From positions 7,026,284 to 7,090,283 of the forward strand of contig NZ_CP030118.1 in the NCBI RefSeq assembly GCF_006968745.1: DNA of 64,000 nt, in the 5' to 3' direction. Below the pieces are notes generated by a model. The model searched no databases, was not told where the DNA came from, and was given only the letters and a program-made list of their open reading frames with translations. Made by a program: the position numbers and the translations under genes. Source of the stretch: Brasilonema sennae CENA114. Lineage in GTDB: Bacteria > Cyanobacteriota > Cyanobacteriia > Cyanobacteriales > Nostocaceae. This document shows, one piece after another, positions 27,528-35,850 of this stretch. Every line of letters begins with the position of its first letter. Within the stretch, counting starts at the first letter, position 1.

Positions 27528-29525
27528 TTATCTAGACAAGCTTTCTGTTACCAATAGTACACCGTTGTTTTCCAGACTAATAATGAACTGCTTTTCTGCC
27601 AGGGTCTTGAAATCAGGATAGTTCTCAAAAATCCAGCGGTTAAGAGGGCGTTCAACCAAAGTTTCTAGTAAGGTTTTAATCCGCCGACCGCCAAACAGTA
27701 AATTATCAGTATTCTGCATACTAACACTTAGAACTTCCAGCACAGAAGTATGAAATAGCAGCAGCAGCCGATATTTGTCCCAAGCAGATTCGGCCAACTG
27801 CCGAAGAAACTTCTCACCAATTTTCCAAACAAACTCCGGACGAAGCAAGTCAAATACTACAATACTGTCACCCAGACGGTTCAGTAGTTCAGCACGACCA
27901 ATACGACTGGTGAAGTGCCAGTGGACTTCTGAGCGAAAATGAGCATCGACCTGAGGATAAGTGAATGAACCGACACCTTGCCGATGCACCTCGGTCATAA
28001 TGCCGTTACGGATGATAGCGCCCGTTTGGGGATCGGTTAAGTCAGAAGCGCCAAGGTTACTAGTAAAAATAATAACAGTCTGATTAAAATAGGCTGTCTG
28101 CCCTTTACCATCGGTAAGGCGACCGTCCTCCAAGATTTGGAGAAACTTATCCATAACTTTGGGATGAGCTTTTTCAATTTCATCAAACAGCAGAATGCTG
28201 TAAGGACGCTCTAAGACGCGGTTAGTCAGTATTCCTCCTTGTTCATAACCCACAAAACCAGGTGGAGCACCCGCTAACTTTTCGGCCGCGTGTTCTTCTT
28301 TATACTCACTCATATCAAAGCGGGCAAACGCTTGTTCATCTCCAAAGATCAGGCGTGTGAGTGATTTAGCTAACTCTGTTTTACCAACACCAGTGGGACC
28401 AACGAAAAAGAAAATTCCTTTTGGTTTGCTGTTACGACCGCTAACATTACTCAGACTAATGCCTACTTTGGCGCTCGTCAGGAGAGTGGTTACGGCTTCT
28501 ACTGCGCGAGGTTGACCAATGACAGATTGAGATATTTCCTCCTTAGCATAAGCAATTTTATCTGCACTGATCTTCTCAAAGGGTTCATCCCGTTGCCCAA
28601 ATTTGTAGAAGTCTACTAAGCGCAACACTGTTTTGGGACTCAGGGGAATGCGTTCTCGCCAAGAGGTGTGCCGGATAGCTTCTAGATCCATTGTCCCAAA
28701 GCCTTCAGTTAAGGCAGCAAATTCCTCGGCAGCTCGTTCAAGATCGCACAGTTGCTCTTGATTGGAACGTTGGACATTTATCTGGTCTCCCCCATAAAAT
28801 CCCTGTTGCCCAAAGCGCAGGATAAACTGAAGTCTTTCGTCTTTGTTGGGACGAGTCACCTGCACTAAGGCTACAAAGGGATTGTTAGTGTAAAACCAGG
28901 CAGGTACTCGCCGCAGATCGCTTGCCAACAGGATGAGGGTGTTGCGATAGCCGGTGAGATGTCCCTCACGAATCACCTCCCCTTCCAGGGTGCATTTTTT
29001 CAGCAACATCAGTAAATGACGTTCATCCACCAGATAGCGTTCTGGGTCAGCAGTTAGCATATCCCCCAGATCGACAATCGCTACCACTGAGGTTTTCGGC
29101 TGAGAAATCACTGCCCGCAGATGAGCAAAAGCAGCATCTGGCGACAGGTAAGTGCTGGTCAGGCGTTGCACCACTGATGCTGGATTAGCACGGGATGGGG
29201 GCAGCATAGGATCTGCTGCAGGTGCTATTGGAGTGGAGGACTGTCCTAGCCGTTCTTTGTTGCTTTGTGCCAATCGCACTCGTGCTAGATCATCAAACAA
29301 TTGCCGCATCTCTGACTGGGGAAAGGTCAGACCGTCTACTGGATCGTAACGAACAATCAGGTCAAATCCCATGTTGAGGAAATAAGCATTGAGGAATTCT
29401 CCCATCCCTTGATAACTACCCTGCCAGAGAAATTGATCGTGAATGTTGCTATATAGAATCTGGTGTTGACGGCGATACAGGTGCTTTTCAAACTCTTGAA
29501 TCCAACGGGCTGAGATTGGGAACAT
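27528..29525 (-). CDS. ClpB/ClpA-type AAA+ ATPase, atypical N-terminal half
   Basis: 665 residues. The N-terminal half (about 1-320) looks like a degenerate AAA+ module without a P-loop (VVAIVDLGDMLTADPERYL ... NTLILLASDLRRVPAWFY). The C-terminal half is a ClpB-like module 2: Walker A GPTGVGKTEL (about 375), FDMSEYKEEHAAEKLAGAPPG, Walker B ILLFDEIEKAHP, sensor IFTSNLGA, then a ClpB D2-small-like domain. It lacks the Clp N-domain, the ClpB middle domain and an obvious ClpP loop, so it is more likely a remodeller than a protease partner. First gene of the AAA-vWA-FHA operon. Confidence 0.88.
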   Translation of the reverse strand: MFPISARWIQEFEKHLYRRQHQILYSNIHDQFLWQGSYQGMGEFLNAYFLNMGFDLIVRYDPVDGLTFPQSEMRQLFDDLARVRLAQSNKERLGQSSTPIAPAADPMLPPSRANPASVVQRLTSTYLSPDAAFAHLRAVISQPKTSVVAIVDLGDMLTADPERYLVDERHLLMLLKKCTLEGEVIREGHLTGYRNTLILLASDLRRVPAWFYTNNPFVALVQVTRPNKDERLQFILRFGQQGFYGGDQINVQRSNQEQLCDLERAAEEFAALTEGFGTMDLEAIRHTSWRERIPLSPKTVLRLVDFYKFGQRDEPFEKISADKIAYAKEEISQSVIGQPRAVEAVTTLLTSAKVGISLSNVSGRNSKPKGIFFFVGPTGVGKTELAKSLTRLIFGDEQAFARFDMSEYKEEHAAEKLAGAPPGFVGYEQGGILTNRVLERPYSILLFDEIEKAHPKVMDKFLQILEDGRLTDGKGQTAYFNQTVIIFTSNLGASDLTDPQTGAIIRNGIMTEVHRQGVGSFTYPQVDAHFRSEVHWHFTSRIGRAELLNRLGDSIVVFDLLRPEFVWKIGEKFLRQLAESAWDKYRLLLLFHTSVLEVLSVSMQNTDNLLFGGRRIKTLLETLVERPLNRWIFENYPDFKTLAEKQFIISLENNGVLLVTESLSR

Positions 29526-29724
29526 GGCAAATAATAATTAAGTTTGAGCATTATCAACAAAATATTAAAAGCAACAAAGTAATACGCAAATATATTTTTT
29601 AAAGTACGTCAAAAGCATAAAAATAAGCTTTTTTAGACTATATCGTAACAGCAAACTTACAGCAATTTTCAGGTAATTGAACCACAAAATGTGAGAAACT
29701 ATGCATAGAGTGATTGTTGAATTA

Positions 29725-29960
29725 GATGCCAGTAGTTTACTCAGAAGATTTGCGTTCTCGCGTGATTGCAGCGTGGGAAGCGAAAGAAGGCTCTCAACGC
29801 TAGGTAGCTCATGTAACCCAGGTCTTAGCACCTCAGTTGTGGTCAGGAGCAATAGTTGTCATGGATAACCTTAGGGTTCATCACGCAGAGCGTGTGCGAG
29901 TTGCGATTGAATCAGTCGGTGCAAAAGTCAAATCTTTACCACCATTATCTCCAGATTTAT
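29725..29960 (+). pseudogene. IS630-type transposase remnant
   Basis: Reads MPVVYSEDLRSRVIAAWEA (start of the IS630 helix-turn-helix domain), then a stop, then after a large deletion GAIVVMDNLRVHHAERVRVA and VKSLPPLSPDL (the DDE region of the same family). Only about 230 bp of an expected 1 kb remain. Confidence 0.8.
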
Positions 29961-30302
29961 CAAGAAAGGCAGAGGGCAGGAGGCAGGAGGCAGAAGGGAA
30001 TACTGGCTCCTGACCTCTGCCCGTGACCGTTAGCTCCGGCCCCTCTTAGGGGCTAGGGAACAAGGGTCTAAAACCCCACCGTCTACACGGGAGCCAGTAC
30101 TGTAGGAGGGTATCCCGACAGAGGATAAGAGCGTTGCTCACAATTGGTTGGGGTCCCAATACCAATACATTTGTTCCTTCTGCCCTCTGCCCTCTGCCTC
30201 CTGCCTTCTTCAAAACGAAGAGACGGATTGGAGGGCGAGTGCCTGCTTTTAGTCTAAACTCCAGTGATAATATAACGTATACAATTCTAGGGAAAACACG
30301 TA
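29960..30302. other. low-complexity and repeat region before the lipoxygenase
   Basis: Contains a purine tract (AGGCAGAGGGCAGGAGGCAG, about 29966-29998) and its complementary counterpart (TGCCCTCTGCCTCCTGCC, about 30180-30210), a common nostocalean dispersed repeat. No gene is supported. The lipoxygenase promoter probably lies in 30230-30300. Confidence 0.5.
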
Positions 30303-32147
30303 ATGCGATCACCAGCTCGACAACAACGACGCCAACAATTAATCCAGCAATACGTTCTATCGCGCCGGACGATGCTGGCGCTAATTGGTCTAGCTTGTGC
30401 CCCTGCTTTGGAAATGTGCCTAGGCAATAAATCTTACGCAACAGCACCCGACCTGCCTGCCAATCAGGATATTCCAACTTTACCTCAAAAAAACAACTCG
30501 GCAATCCAACTTGAGCGTCAAGAGCAATTATCAGCAGTACGCCTTCAATATCAACTGGCGTTTCGGCTACCGAACGCTGTCCGCGTGGCGACTTTACCCC
30601 TCCAAGAAGTTTTTGATCAGGCATATAAGAATAATCGAGAAATTTTGAGCCAGAAAATCGCCGCAAATCAACAAGCTTTTCAACAGAGTCCCAAGCCCTT
30701 TGTAACGCTGGAAGATTACGCAGCTGTCTTTAAAGTCCTGCCTCTACCAGATATTGCCAAGACCTTTAAAAGCAACGATACATTCGCAAAACAAAGGCTT
30801 TCAGGTCCCAATCCAATGGAACTAACCAATGTTTTATCACTCAATTACAATCTCTTTGAAAAACTTGGGATCACCGATGAGATTTTTCAAACTGTTCTCT
30901 TATCTCAAACGGGAAAGGCTGACGAGAGCGAAACCCTCAACAGTGCTACCCAAGAAGGTCGTCTATTTGTCACTGATTATGCGCGACTCGATTCTACTCA
31001 CGTAACTCTAAAATCCAATCGGTTTCTCACTGCCCCAATCGCCCTTTATTATGCTGATCGCAGTCGTAGTCATTCGCGCTTAATCCCTATTGCCATCCAA
31101 CTGGGACAGGTGCCTAAAGAAAGTCTGCTTTGTACGCCTATGGATGGCGTAGACTGGACTCTAGCAAAGCTGATCGCTCAGATGGCTGATTTTAATGTCC
31201 ACGAATTGGTACGTCATTTAGGTCAAACCCATCTTGCTCTAGAGCCAATCGCATTAGCTACGGTACGCGAGCTAGCTGCTCGCCATCCGGTGAATGTGCT
31301 ATTAAAGCCTCATTTTGAGTTCACAATGGCAATCAATGCTCTTGCCGATCAGGTACTGATTAATCCGGGGGGATATGTGGATATCATTTTCGGAAGCACT
31401 ATTGAAAGCTCACTCAACCTTACAACTCTTGGGATCTCGGAATTTTTCAACAACTTCAGCAACTTTGCTCTTCCGAACAATTTACGTCAGCGTGGTGTTG
31501 ATGAGCGTTCTGTATTGCGAGATTTTCCTTATCGGGATGACGGGTTGCTGGTGTGGGATGCCTTACTCGACTATGTCAGTCAATATGTTGGGATTTACTA
31601 CAGATCAAACCAAGATGTCATTGAAGATTTCGAGCTACAAAATTGGCTACAAGTTTTACGGAAATCCGTTAGTGATGGAGGCTTTGGTATCGTTTCCTTA
31701 CCACCCCGCCTGACTAACCGCGACCAGTTAATTAACCTGCTGACACAAATTATTTTCACCGCCGGTCCACAACACTCAGCCATTGCTTGGATTCAATATC
31801 AATATATGTCTTTTATTCCTAATATGCCCGGAGCTATTTACCAGCCCATTCCCACGGTTAAAGGGACGATGCAGGACGAATCAAGCCTAACTCATTTTCT
31901 CTCTGGCATAGAGCAAACTTTTGCTCAGGTCAATGTGATAGCATCAATTAGCAACAAGGTCGATATCAAGGCATTTACAGATTTTGGGGTAAATAGTTTT
32001 CAAGATCCACGAGCGATTAATGTTCTAAAAAGCTTACAAGACCGTCTAGAAGTGGTGGAGAAACAAATCTCACAACGCAATCAACGCCGCGAGGAATACT
32101 ACCCTGGTTTTCTGCCCTCCCGCATGGCTAACAGTACCAGTGCCTAA
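30303..32147 (+). CDS. lipoxygenase with probable Tat signal peptide
   Basis: 614 residues. Lipoxygenases add O2 to polyunsaturated fatty acids using non-haem iron. The N-terminus (SRRTMLALIGLACAPALEM, about 20-38) fits a twin-arginine signal, suggesting export. The core is clear: WTLAKLIAQMADFNVHEL and HELVRHLGQTHLALEP with ligand His300 and His305, HPVNVLLKPH, then QHSAIAWIQYQYMSFIPN with His491. Two oddities: the fourth ligand position, Asn/His in most enzymes, is Ala495; and the C-terminal residue that donates its carboxylate is Ala614 (NSTSA) instead of the usual Ile (NSISI). Alone on the plus strand within the leftward gvp arm. Confidence 0.9.
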   Translation: MRSPARQQRRQQLIQQYVLSRRTMLALIGLACAPALEMCLGNKSYATAPDLPANQDIPTLPQKNNSAIQLERQEQLSAVRLQYQLAFRLPNAVRVATLPLQEVFDQAYKNNREILSQKIAANQQAFQQSPKPFVTLEDYAAVFKVLPLPDIAKTFKSNDTFAKQRLSGPNPMELTNVLSLNYNLFEKLGITDEIFQTVLLSQTGKADESETLNSATQEGRLFVTDYARLDSTHVTLKSNRFLTAPIALYYADRSRSHSRLIPIAIQLGQVPKESLLCTPMDGVDWTLAKLIAQMADFNVHELVRHLGQTHLALEPIALATVRELAARHPVNVLLKPHFEFTMAINALADQVLINPGGYVDIIFGSTIESSLNLTTLGISEFFNNFSNFALPNNLRQRGVDERSVLRDFPYRDDGLLVWDALLDYVSQYVGIYYRSNQDVIEDFELQNWLQVLRKSVSDGGFGIVSLPPRLTNRDQLINLLTQIIFTAGPQHSAIAWIQYQYMSFIPNMPGAIYQPIPTVKGTMQDESSLTHFLSGIEQTFAQVNVIASISNKVDIKAFTDFGVNSFQDPRAINVLKSLQDRLEVVEKQISQRNQRREEYYPGFLPSRMANSTSA

Positions 32148-32312
32148 AAACAGCCAACGGCTACACCCATGCAGATGCTGAGTTTTGCCGTTAAGTCTCT
32201 CAACTGGAGTTTAGATTAGGGTGTGTCATCAATTAGGTAAACTGGAATCAAAAGTATAATTTAAAAAAATGATATAAGGCAAATTAATAACAGTCACATT
32301 TACTTTTTTAAA

Positions 32313-34133
32313 TCAGGATGTCACCACACGAAAACCGATGCTAGAGTATCGGAAATTGGCATCAAAGCAAAAACGGTGGGCACAGCGACAATCGTCTGCT
32401 AAGCTGTACCAAGAGCCACCCCGTACTACATGCTTTGTCGGATGCCCTGCTTCGCTCCAAGCACTACCATCCATAGGTGCGCCACTGTAACTCTCATGCC
32501 AGGTATCTTCACACCACTCCCAGACTAAGCCATGCAGATCGAAAAGCCCCCAGGCATTTGGCTTTTTTTGTCCTACCTGTTGAGTTTTGTTCCGGGCGTT
32601 CCAGGTGTACCAGGCATAGCTTGGGAGCAGCTGTTTACGGTTACTGAAACTGTAGAGGGTTTGGGTTCCGGCGCGACAAGCATATTCCCATTCTGCTTCG
32701 GTGGGCAGGCAATAGGGTTTGCCTGTGAGTTGAGAGAGGCGATCGCAAAATTCCAGTGCATCCCACCAAGAAACATTTTCCACCGGACGCAACGGACTGC
32801 TAAATTGGGAAGGATTGTTCGTACATACAGCTTGCCATTGCTCTTGAGTAATCGGTGTCTTACTCATACAAAATGCAGGTACACTAACCCGATGCTGGGG
32901 CATTTCCGGGCGCAACCACTTTTCAATGTCAGAGCGTTTAAACCAACTTTCCAGCCGTAAAACCTGCTCAATATCTTCTGTGGCACTTCCCATTAAAAAA
33001 CTTCCTGCAGGAATGGCAATCATATCCAAGATTGCGCCACCAGGAAGACGTTCTTGGTAGTTGACTCGTCGGTTTGGCAGGGCGATAGCGCCTTGCGCGG
33101 CTCCCTTCGGGAGCATCGGTTGACTCTTGTGTTTGCCCTGCTTATCTGCACTGATATCTTCTGTTAACCTAATATTAGGCTGGTCTTCAACTTCAATCCG
33201 AATCCCGGAGTTTGGAATTGAGACATATCCTTGCGCTTCTGCTCCTGCAGGCAGGACTTTGCGAAAGCTGGGCGAAAGAGGCAATAGCACCGTTACTCTG
33301 CCTAAATCTGAAGTGGGGTCGAGAGCAGCGAGAACTTGAGCAGCCGTCCAGCGCTTTGTGTAGTCTTTGACCAAGCAACCCTGGACAATTACAGTAAAAG
33401 GAGCAGGTAGTTCTGAAGCAAAGTTAAAGTCTTCAATTCTCACCCGTTGCATCATCTGTTCGATGGTATTACCTGCAAAAGGATGTTTGCCTGTCAGCGT
33501 CTCGGCGATGACCATCCCTAATGACCACAAGTCCCAGGTCAGACTAATCTTGCCAGTATATGATTCTGGAGGTGCATAAGCGATCGTTCCCACTTGATGA
33601 CTGGGAAGGGTTTCACTGCCATTGCGGTTTTCCAAGAGCCGGGAAATCCCAAAATCTGTCAGCTTCCATAGCCCACCCACTTGCATGATATTAGCGGGTT
33701 TGAGGTCTCGATGCACAATGCTCCGACCGTGCAAATAATCCAAAGCACTCGCCAAATTTTTCACCATCGTTTTGACTTCTGCTAGGGGTAAACTGCCCCG
33801 TTGCAATCGCCGCCCCAATGAGTCTTGAGCCAGTTCCATGACTAAACCCAGACATTCAATTCCTTTAAGCCAACCCTGCTCGGGACTGAAACCCTCTAGT
33901 AAGTTAGGATGTTTGAGAGAAATCGCAGTTTGCAACTCCGCAATTTGACGCTCTTGCAGTCCGCTTTCATCGGAAAAAATTTTAATCGCAACTTCTCTCA
34001 TGACGCGATCAGCAACGACATCGTCTGCAAGAAATACAGCACCAAACGATCCCGCGCCTAAGAGTTTTTTCAGGCGATATTTAGGAGTAAACCACTCGTC
34101 TTCAAACATTCGCCAGAACTGATTCGGGTTCAT
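32313..34133 (-). CDS. Ser/Thr protein kinase fused to FGE-sulfatase domain
   Basis: 606 residues. Kinase at about 16-270: KLLGAGSFGAVFLADD, VAIKIF, HRDLKPANIM, TDFGISRLL, YAPPES. FGE/SUMF1-type domain at about 360-605: DMIAIPAGSFLMGSA, YCLPTEAEWEYACRAG, DLHGLVWEWCEDTW, VVRGGSWYSLADDCRCAHR. No transmembrane helix. Kinase-FGE fusions are known in cyanobacteria and often sit in multi-gene systems as input modules. A 30 bp small repeat is inserted in frame in the interdomain linker (residues about 340-349). The FGE half resembles the stand-alone protein at 2079-3143. It follows the small GvpC-like gene by 56 bp on the same strand. Confidence 0.93.
   Translation of the reverse strand: MNPNQFWRMFEDEWFTPKYRLKKLLGAGSFGAVFLADDVVADRVMREVAIKIFSDESGLQERQIAELQTAISLKHPNLLEGFSPEQGWLKGIECLGLVMELAQDSLGRRLQRGSLPLAEVKTMVKNLASALDYLHGRSIVHRDLKPANIMQVGGLWKLTDFGISRLLENRNGSETLPSHQVGTIAYAPPESYTGKISLTWDLWSLGMVIAETLTGKHPFAGNTIEQMMQRVRIEDFNFASELPAPFTVIVQGCLVKDYTKRWTAAQVLAALDPTSDLGRVTVLLPLSPSFRKVLPAGAEAQGYVSIPNSGIRIEVEDQPNIRLTEDISADKQGKHKSQPMLPKGAAQGAIALPNRRVNYQERLPGGAILDMIAIPAGSFLMGSATEDIEQVLRLESWFKRSDIEKWLRPEMPQHRVSVPAFCMSKTPITQEQWQAVCTNNPSQFSSPLRPVENVSWWDALEFCDRLSQLTGKPYCLPTEAEWEYACRAGTQTLYSFSNRKQLLPSYAWYTWNARNKTQQVGQKKPNAWGLFDLHGLVWEWCEDTWHESYSGAPMDGSAWSEAGHPTKHVVRGGSWYSLADDCRCAHRFCFDANFRYSSIGFRVVTS
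33087..33116 (-). repeat. 30 bp small repeat inserted in frame in the kinase-FGE linker
   Basis: Plus strand GCGAT, then 30 bases (core GCGGCTCCCTTCGGGAGC), then CGG. Removal restores GCGATCGG, a near-HIP1 octamer. It adds ten residues (MLPKGAAQGA) between the two domains. Confidence 0.7.
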
Positions 34134-34189
34134 TGGTCTGTGGTTCGTGTTTAATTACTGATCAGGTCTACGTATCAAATGAGTTGAGG

Positions 34190-34411
34190 CTAACTGCTAT
34201 GGGCTGAGCCAGTTTCAGGAGTGGGCGTTGTTCCCCAAACATAATCTTGCAAAGCTGCTACATAAGCTGTTCGCTGCTGTTGCTGTTCGAGCCAAACTTG
34301 CTGCTGTTGCAATCGCGTGTCCTGTAGAAAAGCAGCAACCTGCTGTTGACGTTCACGAACTTCCTGTTGACGTTGCACTCTTGCGGCGTACCATTCTTCT
34401 CTGAGAGACAT
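34190..34411 (-). CDS. minimal GvpC-like protein (one 33-residue repeat)
   Basis: 73 residues, Gln/Arg-rich helix. Residues 1-23 (MSLREEWYAARVQRQQEV...) are almost identical to the start of the GvpC-like protein at 42624-42998. Residues 28-60 (FLQDTRLQQQQVWLEQQ...ALQDYVWG) match its last repeat and the FL.xT.xxR pattern of the 33-residue repeats of cyanobacterial GvpC. Compared with the longer copy, exactly 33 residues are missing in the middle, one GvpC repeat. GvpC binds the outside of gas vesicles and stiffens them; a one-repeat form could cap or space GvpA ribs. It sits between the coiled-coil gene and the kinase-FGE gene. Confidence 0.75.
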   Translation of the reverse strand: MSLREEWYAARVQRQQEVRERQQQVAAFLQDTRLQQQQVWLEQQQQRTAYVAALQDYVWGTTPTPETGSAHSS

Positions 34412-34523
34412 AATAATATAAAGTCTTTTCCTCCTATGTTACAAAAAATTATAAATTGCTACCGTTTTCAATGGCAGTCGTCGTCTTGAGGCTATATCCT
34501 CAATGCACACCTTTCACCACTTG

Positions 34524-35807
34524 TTATACACTACGACTACGCGTTTGCTGACTGCTTGGCAACTGATCGGCTTGACGGAGGACACGATTGGTATCTTTAC
34601 CCTGCCATAGCACTTCGCCCATTCTGACGCCAAAATTATCCTCTAAGGCGGTGTGCATTTGGGTAAGCACCTGTTCAGCTTCGTCACAAATGGCAGCGGT
34701 ATTGCCATCAACGGTCGCAACGCTGTGCTTAACATAACCGTCTACGTCATAAAACACCTGTCCCGCTATAGGGACGCTGACACTAATTCCTTTTCCTGCC
34801 TGAGTGGTGGCTCCCAAAATCATAGCACTGGCTGGATGCTCTGGATGCTCTGGTTGATGAAAGGTAATGCTGAAACCCATTTCCTGCAATGTCTGAGCAA
34901 TGCTATCAGCAATATAATCCCGTTGCTCTGCCTGTATTTGAGCCGTGTTGGCAGTGTCAATAATGATTTGAGAGCGTTGCTGGCTTTCGCTTAAGCTGAA
35001 GATAACCTGTTTGAACTGACCGTCTGCGATTGCAAGTTTCGCTGCATTCGTCTGGTTTTCTAATTCTGTCACTGCTTGCCTTTGCCAGCGCATCACTACG
35101 GGGTCAGCCTTCAAGCCAGCCAAAATGACCTGCAGTTCTGCCAGTTGCTGATTTGCCTGTGCCTGTAGCTGTCGGCTGTCTGCTTGCCCTTGGACAATTT
35201 GACGGACGTGCTTTTGCACTAATGCCGTTGCTTCTGCTAGAGGTCGGCGCACTGCTACCGGGTTCCCCACGGCGATCGCTTCTTGCACATTTTGGAGGAC
35301 GGATTGCAAGAGTTGCCGACCCGCTGCATCGAACTTCAAGGCTTCTGCCTCTGGAATTTGCGCCACTCGCCGTTGCAGTTCCTCTAGTTCAAACTGTTGT
35401 CGCTCGATGTCTGCCCGTCGTTTCTTTTCTGCCTCATCCCACCGCTTGCGCTTGCTAGCTTCTTGCATTGCCAGTTCAATTCTCACCAGTTCTTCTGAGA
35501 TAGCCAGCAGTTTTTCTGGTGACTCTGCGGAGGCGATCGCCTCCAACTGATTCTGACAACGATATTCCAATGCCACTGCTTCTTGAACATAAAAATTTGC
35601 CCATTGCCAGTGTAAATCTGACAGCAGCACATTTACCCGGACATGGGTTTGGTAACGAGACATTTCCAATTGTCGTTGTCGCTCCTGCTCCTCGGCTTCC
35701 TGCCGTCGTCTAGCTTCTGCTTCTGAACGACGCTGTCGCTCAGCTTCCAGGATTTTTTGCTTCCACTCCGCAATTTCAGCTTCGGAAAATTTGGGGCTTC
35801 CACTCAT
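34524..35807 (-). CDS. long coiled-coil protein of the gas-vesicle island
   Basis: 427 residues, not recognised as a named family. N-terminal third is a strongly charged helix (EAERQRRSEAEARRRQEAEE, about 20-45). Then helical segments with heptads to about residue 300 (including ELAMQEASKRKRWDEAEKKR). A compact mixed alpha/beta region at about 305-400 (ISVSVPIAGQVFYDVDGYVKH, VATVDGNTAAICDEAEQVL) ends in a polar tail. Same strand as, and 44 bp after, the Cdc48-like gene, so probably co-transcribed with it. A scaffold or adaptor for the neighbouring ATPases is a reasonable guess only. Confidence 0.75.
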   Translation of the reverse strand: MSGSPKFSEAEIAEWKQKILEAERQRRSEAEARRRQEAEEQERQRQLEMSRYQTHVRVNVLLSDLHWQWANFYVQEAVALEYRCQNQLEAIASAESPEKLLAISEELVRIELAMQEASKRKRWDEAEKKRRADIERQQFELEELQRRVAQIPEAEALKFDAAGRQLLQSVLQNVQEAIAVGNPVAVRRPLAEATALVQKHVRQIVQGQADSRQLQAQANQQLAELQVILAGLKADPVVMRWQRQAVTELENQTNAAKLAIADGQFKQVIFSLSESQQRSQIIIDTANTAQIQAEQRDYIADSIAQTLQEMGFSITFHQPEHPEHPASAMILGATTQAGKGISVSVPIAGQVFYDVDGYVKHSVATVDGNTAAICDEAEQVLTQMHTALEDNFGVRMGEVLWQGKDTNRVLRQADQLPSSQQTRSRSV

Positions 35808-35850
35808 AAAACTGTTTTTTTGTCAATGGACTACATAATTATTAAAGTTT

